Assembly: GCF_020150455.1 (NCBI RefSeq)
Contig: NZ_CP083740.1
Span: forward strand, 2,480,001 to 2,544,000
Length of the DNA: 64,000 nt
Direction of reading: 5' to 3'
Source: Bremerella sp. TYQ1
GTDB lineage: Bacteria > Planctomycetota > Planctomycetia > Pirellulales > Pirellulaceae
Shown: in pieces, positions 54,502 through 61,964 of the stretch
Layout: every line of letters begins with the position of its first letter
Position numbering within the stretch: the stretch's first letter is position 1
The notes under the pieces: generated by a model
The model's input: only the letters and a program-made list of their open reading frames with translations
The model's database searches: none
Told to the model about the DNA's origin: nothing
Program-made: the position numbers and the translations under genes

Positions 54502-55752
54502 CTAAAATACGAGGGGCTCACCCGTTAGTTGACGTTCTTCCTGAGTGAGCAGGTACATATCGTGGATCAGTTGAATATCGCACGGCGTCTGCGTAACGTT
54601 TCGCCGCTGGAACATTCGTTGTTGGGTTGAAATCATAACCTCAGGCGGAAGCTCGGTAACTTGACCGAACAGCCGGGCATAATTCACAAAGCTCGGCACG
54701 TTGGTCGTGACGAAGCCGTACAACATACTGCAAACACCGATTGTCTTTCCGGTAAATATACCGGTATTGATGGCGGTCTTTGAGTAGTCTCCGAAAATCG
54801 ACCCGACGAATTGCATTTTCGTGGCAACGCGCCCGGTCGGATAGTCCATGTTCACCGTGCCATAGGTGTTCTTCAAGTCGCTGTTGGAAGTCCCTGCTCC
54901 CAGGTTTATCCAGCTTCCCAAATAGCTATGTCCAAGGAAACCATGGTGCTGTTTGTTGGAATAGGGCTCGATGACGGTCGCTTCGACTTCGCCGCCGATC
55001 TTAGTCGTATGTCCCAGGGATACGGCATCTTTAATGGCTGAATGCTCGATCACTTTGACGTTTCGGCCCAAATAAGCCGGCCCACGCAGGAAGCAAAAGG
55101 GACCGATCTTCGTTCCCTCTTCCACTAAAATAGGGCCGCTGGAGGCATCGATCGAGAGGTTTTCGCCCAGGCTGACTTCCCCAGCCGCGAACAAACCATC
55201 GCGAACTTCCCGATACGCACCACTCTTCAGGCGATATTCTAGATTCTCGTGAATGATTTCTTCGTTAAATCGAACGACGTCATGGGCATAGGCAAACACG
55301 TCGAACTTTTCGTCCCGCTCCGGCAAGTCGTCACTCGGCCGAAGGGCTTCGACAAACGCCAGGAACTCGTCGAACGTGCTCTTGGGGGATGGGATCCGCC
55401 GCGTCGGCGGTAGCAACGCTGCAATCAGCCGCCCCTCGTCAAAAACGAGACCAGGCTTCTTGGACGTGGCCCAGCGGACCAGTTTCTCTAATGTCTTAAC
55501 ACGGGGAACCACGCCGGCATTTAACAGCAACGTCGGTTCATCCTCCGTTAAAGCTGTTTCGTGGAGTTGCTCGTAGCTTTGTGTTTGCAGTGCACCGATG
55601 TGATACCGCACCACTCCGCGGCAGGTCTCAAACTTCTCAGCAACTAGTTCGGCGAGACGAAACCCGCCACACATGATTCCGTAAGCTGGGCGCGCAAGAA
55701 CGATCGGATACAGTTTTGCGACCGATCGATCTTCAAACAGGATGCAATTCAT
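54502..55752 (-). CDS. Putative sugar nucleotidyltransferase / acyltransferase, GlmU-like
   Basis: 416 residues. The N-terminal 180 are a divergent nucleotidyltransferase-like domain beginning CILFEDRSVAKLYPIVLARP, as in a planctomycete/Bacteroidetes family named putative sugar nucleotidyltransferase. The C-terminal half is a left-handed beta helix made of hexapeptide repeats (IDASSGPILVEEGTKIGPFC, FLRGPAYLGRNVKVIEHSAI, VEATVIEPYSNKQHHGFLGH), with GAGTSNSDLKNTYG typical of GlmU-like acetyltransferases. It probably makes or modifies a nucleotide sugar. The substrate is unknown. It shares a likely operon with metF. Confidence 0.85.
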   Translation of the reverse strand: MNCILFEDRSVAKLYPIVLARPAYGIMCGGFRLAELVAEKFETCRGVVRYHIGALQTQSYEQLHETALTEDEPTLLLNAGVVPRVKTLEKLVRWATSKKPGLVFDEGRLIAALLPPTRRIPSPKSTFDEFLAFVEALRPSDDLPERDEKFDVFAYAHDVVRFNEEIIHENLEYRLKSGAYREVRDGLFAAGEVSLGENLSIDASSGPILVEEGTKIGPFCFLRGPAYLGRNVKVIEHSAIKDAVSLGHTTKIGGEVEATVIEPYSNKQHHGFLGHSYLGSWINLGAGTSNSDLKNTYGTVNMDYPTGRVATKMQFVGSIFGDYSKTAINTGIFTGKTIGVCSMLYGFVTTNVPSFVNYARLFGQVTELPPEVMISTQQRMFQRRNVTQTPCDIQLIHDMYLLTQEERQLTGEPLVF

Positions 55753-56113
55753 GCGTTGTTTTTGTCTTTCCCGGCTCTAGCCAACGGCCAGATCGGTTCC
55801 GGTAGTAACGATTTTGACACCACAATGTGCTTTAATGGGTTATCAAGCAATCGTTTGCCAGACTGCGGTGAGCCGCGAACTGAAATCGCGCCCGATATTC
55901 TTGCATTCTTCGCTTACAATTCTCTTAACCCCAGTTTTACCCGAAGTTTGCCGGCGGCGATTCCCCAGTAATCACTGTTGCCCCATCCCAAGTCAAAACC
56001 TGTAACCTAAACTTTCCCAGCGATTTTGCCCGGCAAGGGGCCGGATCGCGCAATCGCGGACGCCACTTACCGTTTGCCGCGGATTCCACAGCAACCGTAT
56101 CGACAACCGATTC
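55753..56113. other. Divergent promoter region
   Basis: About 361 bp between divergent genes. No credible ORF or RNA gene. It should hold promoters for the sugar nucleotidyltransferase-like gene (left) and the diguanylate cyclase (right). Confidence 0.5.
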
Positions 56114-57226
56114 ATGGCCGAGCTTCTGACATTTGTTTTGGGTGATATTTTCGGGATGGTGACGCTATTTGTCGGCATCGCCATCGGCGTTTCGCTGGCA
56201 TTGCTTTGGGTGAAGTTCACTCAGACCAAACCAAAAACCGCAGCGGAATCTGATTCGGAAGAAGATCCGACCGTCTTCCGTGAGCAGCTTGCCGGAATGA
56301 TCCAGTTCACCAGCCACTTCACCGGCGATTTGAACAAGCATATTGAATTGCTGGAAAACCTGGAACAGAAGTTAGCCCAGCCATCGGAAGTTTCCAGCCA
56401 GGGCGACGACGGCCCATCCGACAAAGCAGTGCAGTTGATCGCGCAGATCACCGCCGCCAATCAGCGACTGAAGCAACGGCTCGAATCGGCCGAAGCAACT
56501 CTCAAAAATCAGGCCCAGGAACTCGAAGACACCCTCTCCGAGGCTCGCACCGACGCTTTAACCCAGCTTCTCAATCGCCGGGCATTTGACGAAGAACGCA
56601 ATCGCCGCTGGGCGCTTTGGCAGCGTAAGCAACAACCGTTCAGCTTGTTGATGCTCGATATCGACTACTTCAAGCTGGTCAACGATCGCTTCGGCCACGA
56701 CGCCGGCGACGCCGTACTCAAGGAAGTTGCCGCACGATTAAGCAGCGTTATGCGGCAGACCGATTACCTGGCCCGCATCGGTGGCGAAGAGATGGCGATC
56801 CTGATGCCTGATGGCGACTGGGACTCGATCGTGACCGTCGCTCGCAAAATTTTAAACGTGATCCGAGCTTTACCGGTACAGTATGACGATACGGAAATCG
56901 AAATCACCGTTAGCTGTGGCTTGATGTCGGCGAGTCATGCCGAGTCGCCCGAAAGCCTGATGCGAGGTGCCGACGAAGCGTTGTACGCGGCGAAAAAGGG
57001 AGGCCGTAACCGTGGCTTCCTGAACACCGGCGAAGACCTTGTACCGATTGAAGAAGATCCTCCCGAAGCGAGAACGATCAGCCCGGAAGCTCTCGAAGAA
57101 ACTCCCAAAGTCTCCAATGGCGAGTCGGAAGTTTCTGCCATGGTGCCGCTGAACGAACTCGACGCCGCCGCCAACGAACTGAAAAATCGCCTTTCGCAGC
57201 TATCTCAACGAGCCATGCCCCAATAG
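56114..57226 (+). CDS. Diguanylate cyclase with N-terminal membrane anchor
   Basis: 370 residues. One membrane helix (about 14-34, IFGMVTLFVGIAIGVSLALLW), a coiled coil (about 60-150), then a GGDEF domain (about 155-310): LTQLLNRRAFDEERNRRWAL, LMLDIDYFKLVNDRFGHDAGD and RIGGEEMAILM. The active loop reads GGEEM rather than GGEEF. An RxxD inhibitory site (RQTD) precedes it by five residues, so feedback by c-di-GMP is likely. C-terminal 60 residues are acidic and disordered. It would make c-di-GMP, affecting motility or attachment. It is followed 22 bp later by the AspA-type gene. Confidence 0.9.
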   Translation: MAELLTFVLGDIFGMVTLFVGIAIGVSLALLWVKFTQTKPKTAAESDSEEDPTVFREQLAGMIQFTSHFTGDLNKHIELLENLEQKLAQPSEVSSQGDDGPSDKAVQLIAQITAANQRLKQRLESAEATLKNQAQELEDTLSEARTDALTQLLNRRAFDEERNRRWALWQRKQQPFSLLMLDIDYFKLVNDRFGHDAGDAVLKEVAARLSSVMRQTDYLARIGGEEMAILMPDGDWDSIVTVARKILNVIRALPVQYDDTEIEITVSCGLMSASHAESPESLMRGADEALYAAKKGGRNRGFLNTGEDLVPIEEDPPEARTISPEALEETPKVSNGESEVSAMVPLNELDAAANELKNRLSQLSQRAMPQ

Positions 57227-57248
57227 CGAACCAAGGACCTAATCTCGA

Positions 57249-58238
57249 ATGGACGCACGGAACCCCAAGCCGACAGTTCATCAACCAAGTCGTTCGTTCT
57301 ATATCGACGGTCAAGCCGTCGCCCCAGGCAACCGTTTACGCCTGGAAATTCCTGTCGCTCGCCTTCCGACAGGTACCTACATTACCCTTCCGATCGAAGT
57401 GCTGCATGGCCCCGTTGAAGGTCCCACCGCTTGGGTCTCTGCCGCCGTTCATGGCGACGAACTGAACGGTGTCGAGATCGCTCGGATGCTGCTCGAAAAA
57501 CTGAAACCGAACAAACTGATTGGTACGCTCATTGTCGTGCCGATGGTCAATGGCTTCGGCGTGATCAATCAAAGCCGCTACTTGCCTGACCGCCGCGACT
57601 TGAACCGTTCGTTCCCAGGCTCGAAAAGTGGCTCGCTTGCCTCTCGCCTGGCGAAGCTGATGATGACCGAAGTTGTCGAGCGTTGTCATTACGGCATCGA
57701 CCTTCACACCGGCTCGAACCTGCGAACCAACCTTCCGCAGATTCGCGGCGACATGGACGATGAAGTAACGTACGAGTGCGCGTTGGCGTTTGGTCCGCCT
57801 GCCATTGTGCATTCCGACCTCCGCGACGGCTCGTTGCGCTCGGCTGCCAATGCCAAGGGAATTAAAACGCTACTTTACGAAGCTGGTGAACCGAACCGTT
57901 TCAACCACGATTGCATCCGCACCGGGGTCAACGGAGTGATGCGGGTTCTCTCCTTCCTGAAGATGCTCAAGACGCCGGTCAAACTTCCTAAACGGACTCC
58001 CAAAGTCATTCGTGAGTCGACATGGATTCGGGCCAAACGCAGCGGTATCGTTCGACTACTGATTGAACTGGGCGAAGAAGTCCAAGCCGGGCAGCAAATC
58101 GGCATCATCGCCGATGTCTTCGGCACCGAACCGAAATACCTCAAAGCCCCCTACGACGGCATCGTCATCGGCCTAAGCCACAACCCCATCGCTCATCAAG
58201 GCGACGGTTTGATTCATGTTGGGAAGATCGACTCCTAA
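57249..58238 (+). CDS. Succinylglutamate desuccinylase/aspartoacylase family protein
   Basis: 329 residues. AVHGDELNGVEIARMLL gives the zinc-binding H-x-x-E, GIDLHTGSNLRTNLPQIRGD provides the second histidine, and DLNRSFPGSKSG is the AstE/AspA-type arginine block. After the zinc domain comes a small biotin-like barrel (AKRSGIVRLLIELGEEVQAG, QQIGIIADVFGTEPKYL), also found in this family. Members deacylate N-acyl amino acids or unknown amides. The link to the upstream cyclase is positional only. Confidence 0.9.
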   Translation: MDARNPKPTVHQPSRSFYIDGQAVAPGNRLRLEIPVARLPTGTYITLPIEVLHGPVEGPTAWVSAAVHGDELNGVEIARMLLEKLKPNKLIGTLIVVPMVNGFGVINQSRYLPDRRDLNRSFPGSKSGSLASRLAKLMMTEVVERCHYGIDLHTGSNLRTNLPQIRGDMDDEVTYECALAFGPPAIVHSDLRDGSLRSAANAKGIKTLLYEAGEPNRFNHDCIRTGVNGVMRVLSFLKMLKTPVKLPKRTPKVIRESTWIRAKRSGIVRLLIELGEEVQAGQQIGIIADVFGTEPKYLKAPYDGIVIGLSHNPIAHQGDGLIHVGKIDS

Positions 58239-58280
58239 GTCACGAAAGGGCAACCGCCCCCTTTCATTGTCGCATCTGTC

Positions 58281-58357
58281 GCCCTTTCAGGGCTTTGCTT
58301 CTTATTGACCGACATCCAGGGGCTCACGCCCCTGGCTACCTTCGACCGCCCCGAAGG
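58281..58357. repeat. Intergenic palindromes
   Basis: Three hairpin-forming palindromes in a row: GCCCTTTCAGGGC (58281-58293), CCAGGGGC-TCAC-GCCCCTGG (58316-58335) and CCTTCG-N7-CGAAGG (58339-58357). Their dispersed character suggests a REP-like intergenic element rather than a terminator; they carry no T run. Confidence 0.6.
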
Positions 58358-58387
58358 GACTTAAGAAGTGCAACCTAGTGCATAAAA

Positions 58388-58415
58388 AAACGACCCATCC
58401 GAAGATGGGTCGTTT
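58388..58415. terminator. Bidirectional terminator
   Basis: AAACGACCCATC and GATGGGTCGTTT form a perfect 12-base stem with loop CGAA; A runs on the left and T runs on the right allow it to stop transcription from both the AspA-type gene and fliA. Confidence 0.93.
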
Positions 58416-58445
58416 GCTTTTTCGTTTTCGATTCAGCGGCAAACG

Positions 58446-59234
58446 CTAAACCGTTCCGAATTCTGGCTTACGACGTCCCAGTTGACTTTGCAGTCGCGAG
58501 ACGATGCTGCTGTGCATTTGACTGACGCGGCTTTCGCTCAAGTCGAGCGTGGCACCGATTTCTTTCATCGTCAGTTCTTCGTAATAGTACAGAATGATGA
58601 TCAGACGCTCGTTGCGATTGAGCCCCTTGGTCACCAAACGCATCAGGTCATTCTTTTGAATGCGACGCGTGGGGTCTTCCCCCTTCTTGTCTTCCAGAAT
58701 GTCGATTTCACGGACATCTTTATAGCTGTCCGTTTCGTACCACTTCTTGTTCAGACTAATCAGGCCCACCGCGTTTGCTTCGGTGACCATCTTTTCCAAA
58801 TCTTTCAGTGGCATACCCATGTGGTCTGCCAGTTCTTGGTGGGTGGGTGCCCGACCAAATTTGGCTTCCAATTGCTTGGTCGCCTCGTTCAACTTGCTCG
58901 CTTTGGAGCGAACCAACCGGGGAACCCAGTCCATGGTTCGCAGTTCGTCCAACATAGCACCACGAATACGTGGCACGCAGTAGGTTTCGAACTTCACGCC
59001 ACGGCTCATGTCGAACGCATCGATTGCGTCCATCAAGCCGAAGACTCCAGCCGAGATCAGGTCGTCAAGTTCGACCCCTTCCGGCAGGCGAGCCCAAATG
59101 CGTTCGCCGTTGTATTTCACAAGCGGCAAATAGCGTTCTACAAGTCGGTTTCTCAGTTCTTTCCGCGACGGGTCTTCTTTGTAGCTTTGCCACACTTCAG
59201 ACACGTCATCCCTGGTCGCGGTCGTCGTTGCCAT
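58446..59234 (-). CDS. fliA: Flagellar RNA polymerase sigma factor FliA (sigma-28)
   Basis: 262 residues from the ATG at 59234, preceded by GGAGG six bases upstream. Region 2 VERYLPLVKYNGERIWARL, DDLISAGVFGLMDAIDAFDMSR and FETYCVPRIRGAMLDELRT, region 3 APTHQELADHMGMPLKDLEK, region 4 NRNERLIIILYYYEELTMKEIG, LDLSESRVSQMHSSIVSRL. The WVPR motif after region 2 is typical of FliA/WhiG. It directs transcription of late flagellar genes; FlgM in this window is its antagonist. It is last in the flagellar gene string here and is followed by a bidirectional terminator. Confidence 0.94.
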   Translation of the reverse strand: MATTTATRDDVSEVWQSYKEDPSRKELRNRLVERYLPLVKYNGERIWARLPEGVELDDLISAGVFGLMDAIDAFDMSRGVKFETYCVPRIRGAMLDELRTMDWVPRLVRSKASKLNEATKQLEAKFGRAPTHQELADHMGMPLKDLEKMVTEANAVGLISLNKKWYETDSYKDVREIDILEDKKGEDPTRRIQKNDLMRLVTKGLNRNERLIIILYYYEELTMKEIGATLDLSESRVSQMHSSIVSRLQSQLGRRKPEFGTV

Positions 59235-59428
59235 GCGTTCCTCCGTGAATCGCTCGTCTTGAGCTAACACGTATTTCTTATGAAATCGACGGACCTGAAT
59301 CTTTCAGGTCACTTCCCCGTTGTTGGCAAAATGCCACTTCGGAAAGGGAATCGATCAGGTTATCCAATCTCGCGTTAGGGACTCGGAGATTCCCGGGGAG
59401 GAATTTCTTTGTCGGCCTATGCCGCGGG

Positions 59429-59692
59429 TTACGCGGTCTTGGTTGTCTTGGAGCCGCCGAGGTTCTCGTTGAGCTCCATCGCTTCCAATTCCGCATTGAT
59501 GCGCTGCCGCACCGATTCGTCCACAATACGGGCTGCAGCATTTCCTATCAGCCAACCGATCGCTGCGAACAAAAACATTGCTGCCGTCGCCGCGATAAGA
59601 ATCGACTCGATCCCGCCAGACATAATCAGTCCCCGTGTAATCACGGTGACCAATGCCGTCGTAGCCAAGATTCCCGCGTAGTCGCGTCCCAT
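59429..59692 (-). CDS. Small membrane protein in flagellar cluster, 87 aa
   Basis: Two hydrophobic helices (residues 8-25, LATTALVTVITRGLIMSG, and 32-50, LIAATAAMFLFAAIGWLIG) and a charged C-terminal helix (RIVDESVRQRINAELEAMEL). No family recognised. A longer frame on the same strand in another register (59355-59870) lacks these features and is likely spurious. It lies between fliA and flhG on the same strand, at the position where other planctomycetes carry a small unknown gene, and may belong to flagellar assembly. Confidence 0.7.
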   Translation of the reverse strand: MGRDYAGILATTALVTVITRGLIMSGGIESILIAATAAMFLFAAIGWLIGNAAARIVDESVRQRINAELEAMELNENLGGSKTTKTA

Positions 59693-59872
59693 CGATTCCG
59701 AGTTGGTTGAGTTGTATCGATCCGCAAACCTTCTGCGTCACATGCGCATGTGACGTTATCTCGTTGAATCGACGCTCTAAAAACGAGAATTGAGGTAATT
59801 TTGCGGATATCATTTGTTTTGCTTGAAAAACTCGTTGCCAGTTCTGAAGTGATTGCAGCGATAGCATCATCG

Positions 59873-60742
59873 TTAAGCGGCCCGTTTCGAGGTTGGCGAT
59901 TGGGAAAGGCTTAACGACATGCGTACCAATCGATCCGACATCCGCTGGATCGACTTACTGGCAGCGTGCTCAGCATAACGTTGTACGAATGGTTGGGCTG
60001 CCTTCGAGGCAGCACCGATCTCGGGGGCCACTTCTACGTGGCCAACCGATTCAATGGTCGAGTGCAGGAACTTCTGTGCGGTGGTATCCATCCCAGCCAC
60101 AAGCTCGGCATGGCCCGTTTCGCTCGCCGCGCGGTTCATCACGACGTGCGTTACTTTCCTGGGCGAGAACTGATGTAGCCAGCGAATCCGCTCGTACCCT
60201 GCGGTGATCGCGTCCGCGGTCGGATTGAGCACCAGCAGAAACAGCTGAGCCATCCTCCACAGTTCGCCGGCCAAGGGGCTTACTTCGCTTCCCGCATCAA
60301 TCAGCACGATGTCGGCATGCCGCCCTAGTCCCATTAGCTTTTCGATTAGTCGGTCGACCGCTGCGACCGGCCACTTCCCTGCCCCGTTGCTTTCGTCGGT
60401 TGGCAGAAGCAGAGATGCCGCCACGCCTGGCACAAAGTACTCGTGCAAGTCGTGGCGTCCTGTCAGAAGTTCGTCGATGCTGACTGACGGCGTTCGTCCT
60501 GTCAGCTGCGCGAGCCCCGGATTGCTGGGGTTCAAGTCGACCGTGGCAACGCGGTGCCCGGCCAAACCCATCGCACATGCCAGGTTATGACAAACGGTCG
60601 TTGTTCCCACCTGGCCGCTGCCACCAAACAACACGAAGGTCTTGGCCTTCGCGAAAGCTGGCGTGCCGCCGATCATCGCGCGCTTGGCGAGCATTCGCAG
60701 CAGCGTAGCTTGATCGCGGGGAAAAGAAGGTTCAAACGACAT
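59873..60742 (-). CDS. flhG: FlhG (MinD-like flagellar number regulator) with degenerate P-loop
   Basis: 289 residues, second gene after flhF. MinD/ParA-type fold: switch D in RVATVDLNPSNPGLAQLTG, Walker B VLIDAGSEVSPLAGE, and a long membrane-or-partner C-terminus. The P-loop reads FVLFGGSGQVGTTTVCHN (about 36-53). In FlhG the signature is SGKGGVGKS; here neither the signature lysine nor the P-loop lysine is present, as S42 and T47 replace them. ATP binding and dimerisation are therefore doubtful. FlhG normally counts flagella with FlhF. Whether this copy still works by another mechanism is unclear. Confidence 0.85.
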   Translation of the reverse strand: MSFEPSFPRDQATLLRMLAKRAMIGGTPAFAKAKTFVLFGGSGQVGTTTVCHNLACAMGLAGHRVATVDLNPSNPGLAQLTGRTPSVSIDELLTGRHDLHEYFVPGVAASLLLPTDESNGAGKWPVAAVDRLIEKLMGLGRHADIVLIDAGSEVSPLAGELWRMAQLFLLVLNPTADAITAGYERIRWLHQFSPRKVTHVVMNRAASETGHAELVAGMDTTAQKFLHSTIESVGHVEVAPEIGAASKAAQPFVQRYAEHAASKSIQRMSDRLVRMSLSLSQSPTSKRAA

Positions 60743-60794
60743 GGTGTATTGAAAGCGCGTGTCTTATCGGGTCGGACAATATTACGAGGAGTCT

Positions 60795-61952
60795 CTACAG
60801 GATGCGTGCTACCAGGTCTTCCGCGTCTGCCGCGGCGATGGCCTGAGGTACGTCCTGACCGTTGGTCACATAGGCCAACGGGAGCTGGGGATCTTGCAGA
60901 AAGTTCAACGTGTTACCCAACGATCCGACCTCATCTATCTTGGTTAATACCCAGCTGGAAGGCGTCACCGCCGCGAACTTGGTGACCGCTTCGGCAAGGC
61001 TCTTCGAGCTGCTCGGGGCGGACAGTACCAAATACGTCTCGTCAGGGGAAGCTGCTTTTATCAAAGAACGTAACTGCTGAACTTGCACCTCGTCTCGGGG
61101 GCTTCGTCCGGCCGTATCAATGAAGATTTGCTGGCAGTCCGACAGCTCGTTGATAGCATTGCGGACTTCCATCGGAGTCGAAACAATCTTCATCGGTAAG
61201 TCCATAATCTCGGCATACGTCTGCAGCTGATCGACCGCCGCGATACGGTACGTATCGACCGTCACTAAACCAACGCGGCGTTTGTAATCGAACTTCGCTC
61301 GCGCGGCGAGTTTCGCAATCGTCGTTGTCTTGCCGACGCCGGTCGGACCGATTGCCGCGACCACGCGTGGGTAGAGCCGTAGATCGTCGATATCGCGTCC
61401 GATATGAATCGACGCCGCCATCTCTTGGCGAATCGCTTGCACGAGAATCGCTTCGTCCTGCTGCGACTCTTCGGTGTGCGAAGCCAAAATGCGTTGACAC
61501 AAACCATCGACCAAAATGCCCGGCACTTCCGCTTCGACTAAGCGTTCCCGAATTCGTAAAAGAGCCGGAGGCCAGCCTGGCCCGCTGCTGAAGAACGTTT
61601 GGCTGAACGACATCGCTTCCAGATCGATGCCCATATCTTCGGCCAATGTCCGATCGGGATCAGGCCTATCGACTTCTTCCGCAATCGCTTCCGTTGTTTC
61701 TTCTATTGCTTCGTCAATGGTCGCTTCGAGTGGCGGTTCTTGCTCTTCTTCCGGTTCGACAATCTCGAAGCGGCTTTTCAAGTCGGAATCGGCCGAAGCG
61801 GCGAGTTCAATCTCCTTACGTCCGAGCAGCCCCATCAGTCCTCGCTGCGGAACTTCTCGCGTATGCAGCAACGCAGCATCAGGCCCCAGTTCTTTGCGAA
61901 CGAGCTCTAACGCTTCATGCATCGATTTGGCGCGAAATGATCGAATGTTCAT
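60795..61952 (-). CDS. flhF: Flagellar SRP-type GTPase FlhF
   Basis: 385 residues. The N-terminal B domain starts MNIRSFRAKSMHEALELVRK; then a glutamate-rich linker (about 70-115), and the NG domain: G1 AIGPTGVGKTTT, VTVDTYRIAA (G2/insertion), FIDTAGRSP (G3), and TKIDEVGSLG (G4). All GTP-binding motifs are complete. FlhF places flagella at the pole and recruits early components, with FlhG as its partner. It lies 12 bp downstream of flhA and 52 bp upstream of flhG, in one operon. Confidence 0.94.
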   Translation of the reverse strand: MNIRSFRAKSMHEALELVRKELGPDAALLHTREVPQRGLMGLLGRKEIELAASADSDLKSRFEIVEPEEEQEPPLEATIDEAIEETTEAIAEEVDRPDPDRTLAEDMGIDLEAMSFSQTFFSSGPGWPPALLRIRERLVEAEVPGILVDGLCQRILASHTEESQQDEAILVQAIRQEMAASIHIGRDIDDLRLYPRVVAAIGPTGVGKTTTIAKLAARAKFDYKRRVGLVTVDTYRIAAVDQLQTYAEIMDLPMKIVSTPMEVRNAINELSDCQQIFIDTAGRSPRDEVQVQQLRSLIKAASPDETYLVLSAPSSSKSLAEAVTKFAAVTPSSWVLTKIDEVGSLGNTLNFLQDPQLPLAYVTNGQDVPQAIAAADAEDLVARIL

Positions 61953-61964
61953 GGTGGTTACTTA

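Noticed and set aside
59355..59870. 171-codon frame overlapping the 87-residue membrane gene in another register
   Set aside because: Lacks hydrophobic segments and any known pattern; the shorter frame has clear membrane helices.
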